Below are positions 36,401-46,089 of a stretch of DNA of 64,000 bases, piece after piece. This stretch comes from Lateolabrax maculatus. Lineage: Eukaryota; Chordata; Actinopteri; Acropomatiformes; Lateolabracidae. The notes beneath the pieces are model-generated. The model was not told the DNA's origin and made no database searches. It worked only from the letters and a program-made list of their open reading frames with translations. Position 1 is the stretch's first letter, and each line of letters begins with the position of its first letter. Position numbers and translations under genes: made by a program. The stretch covers positions 3,528,501-3,592,500 of the forward strand of contig CM062210.1 in NCBI GenBank assembly GCA_031216445.1, in the 5' to 3' direction.

Positions 36401-36451
36401 AAAAAGTTGGCCGAGATGTACATAGGGAAGAGCCCTGACAGAGAGACCTAG
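15198..36451 (+). CDS. cdh10: type II classical cadherin, cadherin-10-like (11 coding exons)
   Basis: Calcium-dependent homophilic adhesion receptor of the plasma membrane, probably neuronal. Joined exons: 15198-15407, 21576-21870, 23944-24063, 27340-27507, 27602-27783, 28615-28868, 29775-29911, 30046-30167, 31442-31550, 32567-32818, 35961-36451; 2340 bases, 779 residues plus stop. Seen: signal peptide 1-20, prodomain 21-47 ending in RSKR, mature start GWMW (48-51), five EC repeats with LDRE (110, 438), DINDN (145), DADD (179), DVNDS (254), DVDEPP (368), DPDAD (401) and DVNDN (472). EC5 has four cysteines (489, 578, 580, 589); the helix is about 603-625. The tail carries the p120-binding region (about 638-667) and the beta-catenin region (about 710-745). 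Family lengths are usually about 785-800. Identity: CDH6/9/10 clade. CDH10 is favoured by GTLF..DEK.GDIHAT, YDTFVCEN, LIQTISAVD, the short NPNFT loop, RRDIIPE and AESLSSLES; some EC3 and EC4 residues look CDH9-like. Comparisons are from memory, so the paralogue is less certain than the family. The start ATG has A at -3 and G at +4. Confidence 0.93.
16915..17570. repeat. degenerate GACA/GATA simple-sequence array
   Basis: Repeated AGACAG, ATAGATA and GGATGGA words run through this stretch. Its cleanest part, at about 17429-17471, is a 12-base unit of the form AGACAGACAGAG. Transposon-derived segments interrupt it at 17041-17412. Confidence 0.7.
17041..17412. mobile_element. hAT-like MITE fossils, ends with 10-bp inverted repeats
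   Basis: CGGCTGCAAC at 17041-17050 is the exact complement of GTTGCAGCCG at 17403-17412. Inside are the hallmarks of the very common teleost GGCTGCAAC...ATTATCGATTAATCG family, such as GACAGTAAACTGAATATCT, AATCGATAATGAAAATAATC and CGATTAATC. Two truncated pieces (about 17041-17275 and 17324-17412) seem to be present, separated by array-like sequence resembling the left flank. Class assignment to hAT is from memory. Confidence 0.7.
18783..18826. repeat. two-copy 30-bp tandem duplication
   Basis: AAGGCCTTGAAAAG occurs at 18783-18796 and again at 18813-18826, with similar TGTGCT(T)CTG/TGTGCTGC sequence before each. It is a local duplication without an evident function. Confidence 0.6.
21576..21870 (+). 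CDS. cdh10: cadherin exon 3: EC1 and start of EC2
   Basis: Acceptor gtctctcactttcag ends at 21575; donor GTTG|gtaagt is at 21871. The exon is 295 bases, the family's usual size, and encodes residues 71-168 plus the first base of Gly169. It carries the EC1 core (KGDGNVRYVLTGDGAG), the calcium motifs LDRE (110-113) and DINDN (145-149) and the opening of EC2 (SVPEMSEVG). All fit type II cadherins without gaps. Confidence 0.95.
21871..23943 (+). other. intron 3 (2.1 kb)
   Basis: AT-rich intron between consensus sites. It carries a hAT-like MITE fossil close to its 5' end (about 21906-22146); elsewhere I see nothing coding. Confidence 0.85.
21906..22146. mobile_element. hAT-like MITE fossil (same family as 17041-17412)
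   Basis: Reads in order CTTTTCTCTGCTTTATATGA, GTCACCTTGGACTTTATTGG, CATAGGCCAAAGAATG, GATAAAATAATCACTGGTTG and terminal TTGCAGCC. This matches the internal order of the common teleost GGCTGCAAC family, heavily mutated. It lies about 35 bases after the exon 3 donor. The left end is approximate. Confidence 0.65.
23944..24063 (+). CDS. cdh10: cadherin exon 4: EC2, first part
   Basis: Acceptor tttttttttgcag ends at 23943; donor AATG|gtaagc is at 24064. The exon is 120 bases, phase 1 at both ends, and encodes residues 170-208. It contains ATDADDQTYGNSAKLVYSIL and GQPYFSV, the EC2 signature of type II cadherins. DADD (179-182) is the calcium-binding motif shared between EC1 and EC2. Confidence 0.95.
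24064..27339 (+). other. intron 4 (3.3 kb)
   Basis: Non-coding. It contains a short (TA)n/(CA)n stretch at about 24617-24655 and a CAGTCAG-rich low-complexity segment at about 25385-25575. The rest is AT-rich with no recognisable feature. Confidence 0.85.
25385..25575. repeat. degenerate CAGTCAG-rich low-complexity segment
   Basis: Many CAGTCAG, GTCAGCC and CAGCC words with C-rich composition stand out against the AT-rich intron. It looks like a decayed simple repeat; the family is not recognised. Confidence 0.35.
27340..27507 (+). CDS. cdh10: cadherin exon 5: EC2, second part
   Basis: Acceptor tttgtttttcttcag ends at 27339; donor AACC|gtagga at 27508 is weaker than consensus (C at -1, no AG at -2/-1). 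The exon is 168 bases, the family's usual size, phase 1 at both ends, and encodes residues 210-264. It contains MDRE (218-221), VVIQAKDMAGQMGGLSGTTT and the EC2-EC3 linker DVNDSPPRF, where the common DVNDNPP is changed by one Asn-to-Ser. Confidence 0.94.
27508..27601 (+). other. intron 5, very short (94 bp)
   Basis: Between gtagga and cttatag. Splicing restores the phase (C + AT gives His265). If retained, translation would add about ten residues after Asn264 and stop at 27537-27539, truncating the protein just after EC2. Confidence 0.85.
27602..27783 (+). CDS. cdh10: cadherin exon 6: EC3, first part
   Basis: Acceptor tcacttatag ends at 27601; donor AAAAGG|gtaact is at 27784. The 182 bases encode residues 266-325 and end in phase 0. 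It has GRIKADDPDVGRNAEMEYSI, the EC3 signature of the CDH6/9/10 clade. It is two codons shorter than I recall for this exon, the gap falling at GGHDIF. Confidence 0.93.
27784..28614 (+). other. intron 6 (831 bp)
   Basis: AT-rich intron with a T-rich acceptor tract; nothing else recognised. Confidence 0.85.
28615..28868 (+). CDS. cdh10: cadherin exon 7: EC3 end and EC4 start
   Basis: Acceptor ttttttttatctccag ends at 28614; donor GTCAA|gtacgt is at 28869. The exon is 254 bases, the family's usual size, encodes residues 326-409 and ends in phase 2. It contains LDYE (327-330), the FKD.ATVKV strand, the linker DVDEPPVF (368-375) and the EC4 motif ARDPDAD (to 405). Confidence 0.95.
28869..29774 (+). 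other. intron 7 (906 bp), possible regulatory element inside
   Basis: The stretch at about 29290-29540 is G+C-richer than the rest of the intron and holds a perfect YY1-type word AAGATGGCGGC (29302-29312). A 121-codon open frame covers part of it, with no known domain. No alternative exon is evident. Confidence 0.7.
29775..29911 (+). CDS. cdh10: cadherin exon 8: EC4
   Basis: Acceptor gttactctttcag ends at 29774; donor AATAA|gtaatt is at 29912. The exon is 137 bases, the family's usual size, and encodes residues 411-455, ending in phase 1. It shows the clade signature YSIDRHTDLER, LDRE (438-441), and two N-glycosylation sequons (NGT at 429, NIS at 447). Confidence 0.95.
29912..30045 (+). other. 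intron 8, short (134 bp)
   Basis: gtaatt to ctttatttatttcag, T-rich throughout. Confidence 0.9.
30046..30167 (+). CDS. cdh10: cadherin exon 9: EC4 end and EC5 start
   Basis: Acceptor atttatttcag ends at 30045; donor GGACAG|gtgctt is at 30168. The exon is 122 bases, the family's usual size, and encodes residues 457-496, ending in phase 0. It has NPRQTTRVPVFIKVLDVNDN and YDTFVCEN. TTRV and YDTFVCEN are closest to CDH10 as I remember it. DVNDN (472-476) closes the EC4-EC5 calcium site. Confidence 0.95.
30168..31441 (+). other. intron 9 (1.3 kb)
   Basis: Non-coding. A segment near 30478-30600 (CCGCCACCCACCAATTGCGG and GACCAGCCGCCAC) resembles a decayed interspersed repeat, not identified. The rest is AT-rich. 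Confidence 0.85.
31442..31550 (+). CDS. cdh10: cadherin exon 10: EC5, first part
   Basis: Acceptor ctgttctctgcag ends at 31441; donor GGAAG|gtaaga is at 31551. The 109 bases encode residues 497-532 and end in phase 1. LIQTISAVDTDEPLVGHKF and NPNFTIVD fit EC5. The loop before NPNFT is three residues shorter than I recall for CDH6 and CDH9 and equal to CDH10, the best single argument for CDH10. NFT (525) is a glycosylation sequon. Confidence 0.94.
31551..32566 (+). other. intron 10 (1.0 kb)
   Basis: AT-rich; nothing recognised apart from the splice sites (gtaaga; caccttcccccag). Confidence 0.85.
32567..32818 (+). CDS. cdh10: cadherin exon 11: EC5 end and transmembrane helix
   Basis: Acceptor gcaccttcccccag ends at 32566; donor CCTCA|gtaagt is at 32819. 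The exon is 252 bases, the family's usual size, phase 1 at both ends, and encodes residues 534-616. It contains DNTANILTRRGGFSR, SDNDYPIQSST, the EC5 cysteine cluster VCACDSRGNMQTC and the start of the membrane helix (TTGALVAILLCVIILL). Confidence 0.95.
32819..35960 (+). other. intron 11 (3.1 kb)
   Basis: It holds a three-copy 10-bp tandem repeat (33181-33210) and an A-rich tract near 35480-35500. Retention would add SKSPRV after Leu616 and stop at 32836-32838, giving a cadherin without its catenin-binding tail. Confidence 0.85.
33181..33210. repeat. three exact tandem copies of a 10-bp unit
   Basis: GCTGCGCTCA is repeated three times without a change. The unit includes an AGCTGC E-box-like core at each junction. 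Confidence 0.9.
35961..36451 (+). CDS. cdh10: cadherin exon 12: helix end and cytoplasmic tail
   Basis: Acceptor ctgtttttgtgtag ends at 35960; the stop TAG is at 36449-36451. It encodes residues 618-779: the end of the membrane helix, the basic stop-transfer stretch LRRQRKK, the juxtamembrane p120-binding region (EPLIISKEDVRDNVVSYNDE, GGGEEDTQAFD) and the beta-catenin-binding region (DPTAPPYDSLATYAYEG, SLSSLES). The protein ends after WGPQFKKLAEMY with a short family-variable tip. LRRQRKKEPLIIS and TQAFDIGTLRNPE place it in the CDH6/9/10 clade; RRDIIPE and AESLSSLES lean to CDH10. Confidence 0.96.
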
Positions 36452-36571
36452 ACAGAACCACGTCTCTCTTTATTTTCCAGCCCATTATTATTTTCATTTT
36501 TCTGTCTGTTTATCGAGATAGCTAGCCAGACAGCTGTTTGTCAAGTAAGTTAACTAGCTAGTCTGTCTACC

Positions 36572-36606
36572 TATCAATCTATCAATCAATCAATCAATCG
36601 ATCGAT
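36572..36606. repeat. (ATCA)n microsatellite in the 3' UTR
   Basis: Runs of ATCA with a final ATCGATCG shift, about 35 bases, starting 120 bases after the stop codon. Confidence 0.85.
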
Positions 36607-37189
36607 CTGTTTATCCGTTTTGCTCTCATACACGTGGTCAAACTAAAATTCCTGAAAATCCCCTTGCGGATGCTGAAAAGGAAATTAAGACTTGAACTGA
36701 GTTGGATTTTTCTCATTAATGGAGATAGAATATAATTCTCAAAGTTTTACTGTTTTTGGTCATAATCAGTAAAGATGCCTTTGAATTTTAGGATTTTTTG
36801 TGAACAATGGTGTGGACAATGTGTTTTGTAATTGACCTGAGAGATAGTAGTATTGTATACTATCAATGTTTAATGGCACTGGACTGGGTTTGGGTGGGGT
36901 GGGGAAGGAGTCAAGTGGTTTTTCCAGCCACCTCCATTAAATACTGTAAATGTACAAAGTGTTTTTAATGATGGACATCCTATATACAATTTGCTATCTT
37001 TGTTTGACGAGCAATGTTCATGTGAGTGGTTGGTGCAGTTTATTTGTCAGACTGTGAATTCATTTCATCATATAGGTGTAATATGTAATGGAAAGTGTAT
37101 GTTGTAGGAAAACTGTCATACACTGAATTCATGCTGTTTGAATGCTGAGTCATATTGTTTTATATTTATATTTTTATACTTATTTTCTT

Positions 37190-37195
37190 AATAAA
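37190..37195 (+). terminator. poly(A) signal AATAAA
   Basis: Canonical hexamer in a T/A-rich context about 740 bases after the stop codon, followed within 30 bases by GT-containing sequence. First canonical signal after the gene. Confidence 0.55.
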
Positions 37196-37215
37196 ATGAT
37201 GTAAAGAAGAAGCAG

Positions 37216-40200
37216 CTATATTTCCAGTCCGTTGCTTGCTTTTGTGGTACAGATTCAGTAAGGACCTACACACTCATACTTTCCTCAAAGAAAGACAGCA
37301 CCAAAATGTCATGCAGTTGGCATGATGGGAAAACCGTTCCACCCACTAAAAGACCAATGCAGATACGATTCATCTGTAAGTAATGTGATAATACAGGCCA
37401 TTTTGAGATGTATTTAAAACTATATATAAAGCATAATTAGGCCTTGAAAAGTGTACTTGAAAAGATTTCATAACAGCATTGCATTTCCAGATGTTTGTGT
37501 TAGTATTGTTACGATTTCTATGTTTCAGAATAAAACGACACAGAGGGATAAAGCATAGAGGAACAGAAATATTGGCTTATATTGCAATGACTAATTGTTC
37601 TTGCCAGGAAACCATATAAATAAATGTGAAAATCTGGCTGTTTTGTGAGCATAATGTTGGTCCTGAATTTGACAAGCTGCTTGTATTCTGCAAAGATGTA
37701 AGAGGTGCTGACTTCGGTTTTTGAAGGACAGATGTCACGTACAGAGGTGGAATTAAATAAGTGATTTATGTGATAGTGCAGTGCTGTGTTGACTCGTGGG
37801 TAGTTGTACTATATATGCAGATTCAGAATCTACTCTGTATTTCTAGCAACACACGACCCGGGACATCGTGCATTATCCTCTACATCTCATCTCAGCTTTT
37901 AACGAAATTAAGAAGAAAAGAAAGAAAAACAAGCTCTTTAAGGGTACTTGATTTACCTCTTGATTTAGTTTTAGGTTTTGAGTGGAGAGTCTTCTTTAAA
38001 AACTGTTACTTGTTTAATGTTGTTTGCTATACCTCTTCTAGATTTTACAAATGATACCCTGAAGTTATTTTTGGGGTACAGTAAAGATTCAACCTCCCTT
38101 AATTGTGTTATATGTGTACAGGAAAACTTTACGTAATATTCTCATTTAGAAAAAGATTTTCGCCATCTCTCCGTATACCAAACTCCATGTGGTTAATTAC
38201 ATACTCATCTGCAAATGTTCGGTTATTCAACACAGTACTTGCTGATTAGTGGGCAGCTGTAGTGATGACAATACCTCAAATCAATGCCCTTCTCACGTCG
38301 CTTCACTTGGTTTCAAATCTTAACAGCTGCCAGCTCATTGTTGCAGTGCTACACATGTACCTGCTGTCTTAATTTTGATGTATGATTTCTGAAGTACTTC
38401 CAACATGTGGTACATACCCAGTAGCAGGACTCGCAAACTTAAATTGTTGTTCTGTTGTTAAATGTCTGTATTTCTACTCTGTCTATTGGATACAATCATT
38501 TTATTTATGAGTCCATGAAAGCTTTTAGTTTAGCTGTTTGAATCGTTATCCTACATGATAGTAAAACCAATTCACTAAAAACAGAATAACAGAAATAAGA
38601 ACTTAAGAGCTTGCTTTACAAAAGAGCTCCAGTATCGCTGTATAAAGAGGAACGACAACAGTGGCAGAAACCACAACATTTAGAACTATTTTAACTACAA
38701 GAAAAGGGTTTTCTTTTGAGTTTTGCAAAACCAGACATCCAACTATTTCTGTAAAAGTAATCTGTCCAAATCTTTCTGTACAAGTAATTCATCATTGTTA
38801 AAAAGAAATTAATGCTTGATTTGCAAAGTTGACTCAGAACTCAATAAATTACAGATTTAAGTGGTGATTAGATACACCTGTACAATCTAATGCAAGCCGA
38901 TTTAACAGCCAAGCAATAAATCCCACTCCGTGAAGCTTTTAATGTCCATGTTTTTTTTTTTTTTGCTTTTTGTAGAGCTGAATTGCATTATTTTGTACAG
39001 GTGCAGAAACTTTGTGTTGAAAATCACCATTATTGAATTATATTGAATATGCATTCAAAGACGAGCGCAAACACGAGGGATCAGCAGCCGTGCTTCTTTC
39101 CACAGTAGTGATTATTCTGAAAGTGAGAGCCAGAAGGAGAGGCTGGACCTAATTCTGCAAAACCTCTCGAGTCTCTTGAGTTCAAGCCCTTTCCACACCG
39201 CAGCATACCTGCAGATTCTCCATGTCACACAACCATTATTGACTGTCCTGCTTTCTCACCTGCCACAGCTTGCAGATTCCACCGGCTGAACGCAGGATAG
39301 ATTATTACGCCTCCAATAATGATCATCTTTCGGCTGCTAATGATGTAAGTAATGTTACCAGAATATTTCAAAATGTTGTGTGTCCCATGGTACAGCTAGC
39401 TAGGAAATAACCCTGACAGAGGATGTTTGTGAGACTGTTGTTGTAAAATTGGTTGAATAAATATCTCGGTCTCCCAGTATGTCAGTTAATGTTGCCAAGT
39501 TTGTTTTTCCCTCCATATTTAGTCTATTGTCGAGCACCCAGTTGGATAGTGAAGTAGCAGCAGCACACCGTTCTTAGAAATGTATAATTAAAACTTGTGT
39601 CAGGGGTTTGTTGATGTTGTTTTGGTTGATGTATCACGTATCGCTCATTTAAATCCCAAGCTACATAATTCAGCTGTACATTTATTTATATTTATTAATA
39701 AACCATAAATGAACTTATTAATATGGTGCCATTTGTATAAAACAACATGTAGATTATGATCAGTATTCTTGCATTAGACCAAATCAGTTAAGATAATATT
39801 ACATAAAAGTGCAGAAGAATCATAATGAAGATGCATTAATGAATGTGAAACACGATTTTTCTGTCCAGTGGGATGAATCAAAGGAAATGTTCTGAATTTG
39901 ACCTGCTATGCAGGGACACATGTGCCCAGCGAGAAGTGATTATTATTCCATCATTTCATTAACGGCCCATCCCCATTATGTTTCATGTCTTGCCACTAAT
40001 TTGACCACAGCGACCTGTGCTGAGCCTGTAACATAGGGAGCGGACTTCTGTTCTCTTTGAGGTCTCTACTGGCTTTCTAAGCAGAAAGAGAGAACTTTCT
40101 CTGCTCACCCCACTCGCATGTGACTGCATGATTAACACTTAAGTAGAACATATCCCGTTTGATGTAAGAAAGGCATTTGCATGTCACATGGAATAACGCA

Positions 40201-42867
40201 TGACAGATAACGCCTGATGGTAAACCAACTTTAAGCTTGTGGTGCAGCTTTATTAGTTCATTTGATGTCCATGAAAGAAGACAAGCACTGATCTTATCTT
40301 TCTCTGATGGACAAGCTGCAGGACGGGACTGCATCCAGGTTTACGGATTGTACATTGTTTTTTTATGTATGATTTATAACAGGGTTGATTACTTTTTAAT
40401 GTATTTTCCTGTTGTTGTTTTTGTTTAGTTTAAATTGGTCATGTCTTGAAAGCAACATCGGCAACTTTCCTTATGTAAAGAGGGTACATCCACGAGACGC
40501 AGTTGAGAACCAGCTTGCAAAAGCTCCACACCGCATTGTTTGTGAACAGCTGCTCTAAGATTATCACAGGCAGGCTACAGACGGCAGGTTGATGCCGTGA
40601 CTTCAAGACTTCAATTTTTAGCATGTTTTTGTGCCCCCCGCCAGGCTCATAAGAAAAAGCTTCATGTCAAGATTCATAATGCATAATGTTTCATATGGGT
40701 CTATTGTGGCTGGAAAAGACTAAAAGATGCAAAGCACTGCGATCAATAATGCAGGTGATATATTGGTATGCAGACAAGATGTGACAGCACTGGGGGCCAC
40801 CTGAGGACTGTGTTTCTTATCCTGTGCCTGGACTATTTAAAACAGCCCTCTCTAGCACAACATTTCCCCGAAAAGAAGTCGCAATCAGATACCCATTTTT
40901 TTCTAATGTGCCCTGTGTATCAGCTTAGTGAGGCTGAAATGTAACTGAAAGGGTGTTATTTTTAACACACATTGATTACATAACTGTCCATTTGGCTACT
41001 TGTGAAGCATCAGCTACCCAACTTGAGTGCAGAATTGATTTTTCCATTAAGTGACCTTTAGAAACTGAAACCCCCGTGTGCCAATTATAGGTGGACTTCA
41101 GAAATGTGCTCTCAAATAAAATCTGCTTTAAACTGAACCATCAAGATCATTGTTATTTAAAGCTACGACTGGAAACCTACAGCTATAGTTACACAGTAGG
41201 TGGATAGACATGTTTTGACAATATAATTAGTACGTTTTTCTCCTGTTACTTTCTATTTAGCATTTATTTCATAGTTTGTAACCTTTTTAACTTCGGTCTG
41301 ACTACGGTGTGTCTGGGTCCGGCCAGTTTCAGCCAGGTTGTACACCTTAGGACAGACTGTCACGTGTTTGCGAGCCAGACGAGTCACAGCATGGTCAGGC
41401 GAGGGCCGGTGACAAGAACAGAAAACTGTGAAGCTTAGTTGAATCCCGGGGTCTTGACATGTGGTGACACCTGCTTTGTCTCATACACCTTCTTTTTATA
41501 CAATGAACAATTTACGAAAAAATGAAAAGCTACTTTTCTGAATACAAACAAATAAAACATGATAACCAGCGACTAACTTGGATGAAGCTGAAATCAAAAT
41601 TGTAATTGAAGCTGGGAAAAATAAAAATGATGAATGTTGTTGCTCATTAATAAAACAAACACAGGATGGCAGCTGGGGTTCACATCAAATTTCAATGTCC
41701 AACCTGGTGTTTAGGAGGAATCTCTTTATTTCACAATTCAAGACCGATCCCTTTTTATTTAAATGTATTTCTGTATATGTTCACAGACATTTTAAATGTA
41801 AAACCATGTGGCTTAACAAAATAAAGCATTTCTTGAGCAATCTTTTGTAATGCATAGACTTATAACAAATTCGGAATAGTGTATTCTGTTATGTGTGCAA
41901 GTGAATAAAGAACATGCTTGAGGGACGAGAGCTTGAAGGCACAAAGCACTAACTGGATTTCAGTACTCAAGAGCACACTTTAAAAGCAATATCTCCTTTA
42001 AAATGAGCATTCTCATAATGTTCTGTGATGGTAGCAATTTCAACTATTCCTTAACCTAAAAGACCATTCACTTTCCACAGAGTGATTTCACTTCATTTGT
42101 GATAACAAGCAGAACTTCACATGGAATTTCATAAAAACAAAATCTGGAAGCCACTCTCCCAGGTTTAAAGCGATTTCAGTGCTCTACTGGCTAGCAGTTA
42201 CAGACGTGGGTTGAGCATTAAAAAAAACACAAGGCAGCTTTTTTTTCCCTTAGGAAAAGAAAATTACTTCTGAGCACAAAGGGAATGCATCAGTGGCATG
42301 GCATACTGCCTAGTTTGTTATAATTACAAGCAAAAGCAGTTCTGAATAGGCATCTTAATGACCAAACAAATTGTTGCATATTTCAAACCCATCTGGATAA
42401 TTTTCTTAGGGGAAATGTAATTGCTGTTCAGAAATGGTGAATGCTATCTTTGTTGTGGTGAGTGTGCGCACACACAAACACATATACAGCACCTGAGATG
42501 ATGCATACTGCCAAGTCTTTTCCTGCCAATGGAATATTATTCTGTCAGGTTTCAGGTAATACAGGTGCACATTTGCCTGCTTTCTGCCTGTCAGTCAATT
42601 AGGCCAGTAAGAGTTTATTAAAGCTGCGTTCACTTCATATTTTCATATTGAAAAGTATCAACATGTATGTTCTACACACTTTGACAAAGCTTTGTCAACT
42701 GCCTACTTCCAATGTGTTGTGTGCTTTGAGAATGTAGAACCTTATCACATCAACAGTAGATTTCTTTAATTAGTATTTGGCTCCATCTCCTGGAAGCCTA
42801 CATGCACAACATGTACATGCTGCAATACTTCTATCATTTGTCATCGTCAGATTACTATATATTTAGT

Positions 42868-42913
<46 letters not shown>

Positions 42914-43599
42914 TTATTTTAGAACAACTGAATACAAGTTCCCTTGGATAAGAATAGAACATAGAAAGTGCAAATATACAGACATTTCTAGATGGTAACT
43001 TGACTGAAAACACATGACACACTTGACCTACAGCAGTTTTATTTGCTGAAATCAGGGAACTATATGGTATTCATTTTATTGGACAGTTAACTCCCTAATA
43101 AGTATGTAAATTATACAGTATTAAAGTCTCTGCTTCACACCTAGAGTATAGTGTTTAACATGGACGGACTGTATATGGGCTGTGAGGTTTGATATTCTTA
43201 GTTGGATCAACAGAGGGCAGCAGAGATCTTTGAGCAGGGAGTGGGAATGTTTTTGCTACTCACAGACTCCCATCCTCTACCCTATAGCACCTCCGGAGAT
43301 ATAAAGGATTTTTTTTAGAGGTTGCATTTTTCACCCAGATTTTGCATTCCCAAAAATTCACAACACAGGAATGAAAGTCACACTGAAATTTGCAGCAATG
43401 TCATTTATACATACTGAAAAATGATGTTGTCAAAGTTTTGTTTCCATCAGTAATGTAGGTGCAACTGAGAGTTACTCCATCCCAACCCTGTGTAAACCTG
43501 AGAACAACAAGAGGGAAAACTAATTCAATAAGTCAATAATGTGACTTCATAAATATACAGTTAAGAAAATAAGCAAAATAACTAATAAATAAATCCACC
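37216..43599. other. 3' flank, no gene recognised
   Basis: AT-rich intergenic DNA or long 3' UTR with several AATAAA words. An (AT)n microsatellite lies at 42870-42909. No exon-like frame with family features is seen on either strand. Confidence 0.7.
42870..42909. repeat. (TA)n microsatellite
   Basis: About twenty uninterrupted TA units. Confidence 0.95.
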
Positions 43600-44440
43600 T
43601 GAAAGTACTTGTTATTCATTTTTCTTCCACCTTACCCTTATTCTTGTGCACTTATAAGAGCAATATACCTTCCCCATCACTCCCAGAGTAAATATTTAAT
43701 GTTTTCTACAGGATATTCTCTCCTACACAGCAACCTTTCCCATTTCAGTTACTCAATCCTGAAACGCAGGTGTTCCAGGTGTTTCCAGTTCCTGAGAATA
43801 TTTTGCCGCCCCTATCGTTATTGCTGCCTGGGCCCATTCCTCCATACAGGGAGGGAGTGCCGACAGAACCCCATTATCTCCCAAAACATAAAGTTTTGAA
43901 CAGAATGCAAACTGTGAACCCATAACTTCTATATTATAGCTGTGAATCTTCATCCAGAAGTTTTGGATTTTGGGGTATAACCCTAGTGCATGTGCTAGAG
44001 TGCAGAATCCTTCAAGCCAAGTCTATGTAACATACTCAGAGTCCAATAGCAGCGATGTAGAATTTTAAACTGAATCAGTCTTATCCTCAGGTCCCTCGAC
44101 ATTGTACAAGAATTGCCAAAAAATTCGAGCCCATTTGTCTTAATCAAACCATACACCCAAATCCCTTTCCCAAACAGCTTTCAGAGCTGCCACATTTGGG
44201 TTTTATTCCCCCCACAGGACAATAACATTTTGTAATATTTGGATACCGTGTCCTTCACCAAAGACCTCCAACTCCTCCGCTGGCTGTGGGGCCTGGAGAC
44301 ATGACCCAAAAATAGTCTTTTAAGCATGACACAGTTGAAAGTATCTCCAGAACTGAGATCTAGACAAACTATATTGTAGCAAAAGGTCATCAAATGATTA
44401 AATTCTATCCTTGCGATACAAATCTCAATCATGTGGCTTT
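43600..44440 (-). mobile_element. decayed L1-type LINE, C-terminal part of ORF2
   Basis: Read on the minus strand in several frames, this matches the region after the reverse transcriptase of L1-family ORF2. In order: SLSRSQFWRYFQL (near 44345), ALKAVWERDLGVW (near 44160-44200), LIQFKILHRCYW and LHRLGLKDSAL (44000-44078), and KLYVLGD followed by WAQAAITIGAAKYSQ (43753-43910). Frameshifts and stops separate the blocks, so no functional protein is encoded. The element is 5'-truncated; no endonuclease or polymerase motif is present. The 3' end is approximate. Confidence 0.8.
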
Positions 44441-45960
44441 AATTTAACAAGTGAAAAACATTACAGATCCATTCACCTTAAAGAACTGCATACCTATCAA
44501 ATCACGAACTGATTAGACATTCAATTAGGTGGACGTTAGCACAGGAACACACCCATCTTTTTCTTAGAGATAAGCCTAAGTAAAATAATAGTTAAAAGCT
44601 GTTGATGTATATTTCAAACTGGATAAATTGACAACGACTGGAAACCCACAGAAGAATCATCGCTCGACTCTCCAGCTCATTGTTTTGGTTTTACAACCCA
44701 CAACTATGATTTTACATTGATGTTCTTATCGAAGTTGGTAAAGAAGTAAATATGCATATTTCCAAAAGTGTATAACTAACATCCTTTAATGGATGACAGC
44801 TGTTTGTCAACAAAAACTGATTTAGTGCGTTTTAGAATCGGACTATTCCTAAGAATAGTGACCTAGCTCCTTAAGTTCAGGCTCCGTTAAGAGGGATGTT
44901 CAGTTATCAAACAATGATAAAATATACAGCATAAGGTGTTGAAATTACCGCAGCATTTATGGATGCCTTTTCATCAAGTGAGTCATATGAGTTGCAGCAT
45001 TCAGTGTTTATGATCATGGCTAGTTTATTTTCATATTACACTGATGAAATGCTGCCAGAACCATACACCCTCTCTACGGATGATTACATTTCCTGATTAA
45101 GACTCGTCCTCACTTTCACCCTGCTAACTATGAAATAAATAAGAGATATGCGTGTCCACTTCCAACAAAGAATATCTGCATGAAACCTTCAAGACACAGC
45201 ACACCTATTATTTAACCTCTCTGAATATGCCGAACAAAACAACTCCTACCTTTAATAATCAAATTAAATGCGCTCACGTGTGGGATCCTTCCATCTATTC
45301 CACACCACAATCCCCCAAACTTTATAACATAACAAAAACACAAAAGATATAGTGGTTCTACATAAAGCACATCACATTAGGAATGCCCATTGGGTTTTTC
45401 TACGTGTATTTTGCAGTGCCAGCATTTGACAGATTACAAAATGTTCATACCACCCCCTTTAGATAATCTCTGTGACTGCAGCCTCTGGCTTTTGTGTATG
45501 GAGTGTGTTCCAGAGGTCAGCTCTGATCTCATCTTCTATTTTCTACGTTCGTTAGGCTCCATTCTGCTAAGCGTGTCCAAATAGGGTAATTCTGTGTTCA
45601 ATTAAGCAGGGCAGACACAGGACATTCAACACAATGTCAATGAGATGCCACTAAGAGTGAGCTATCAATTTGATAGACAGTCAGAGAGGTGGATAATAAG
45701 CTGTTGTATGTCCCCTGATTCTGCACCACCCAAGGCCATCCCTACAATTGAATTACACCGGTGCCGTGGTAAGTCACAGCTGATAGGGCCTCATGCATTG
45801 CAAAGAGGCAACTTGCAGTGACTGACTGAGTGTGTTGTATAATTGTGCGGCTGTCTGTAGCTATCATGGCACTGTCTTCCTACCAGCCATGGCCATGAAG
45901 CCAGTATAAAGAGACCCGCTAGGCCACACAAAGCACTGCAGTTGTCCTTCGGCAAGTGGC

Positions 45961-45964
<4 letters not shown>

Positions 45965-45996
<32 letters not shown>
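45965..45996. repeat. (GA)n microsatellite
   Basis: Sixteen GA units. Confidence 0.95.
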
Positions 45997-45999
<3 letters not shown>

Positions 46000-46089
46000 A
46001 GTAAAGTAGGGAATTAGGGGGATGGGGTGACTCTGCTATGCACAGTGAGCCAAATATCCCTGGGCCACAAGCCAAGTGGCCAGTCACAA

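Larger units (their letters stand above)
36452..37215 (+). other. cdh10: 3' UTR of the cadherin gene (minimum extent)
   Basis: Sequence after the stop is AT-rich and reaches the first good poly(A) signal, AATAAA at 37190-37195; the end at 37215 is an estimate. A longer 3' UTR is possible because further AATAAA words occur, for example at 37529-37534. Confidence 0.6.

Noticed and set aside
43609..43899. 96-codon plus-strand frame
   Set aside because: It is antisense to L1 ORF2 remnants on the minus strand, which explain the sequence.
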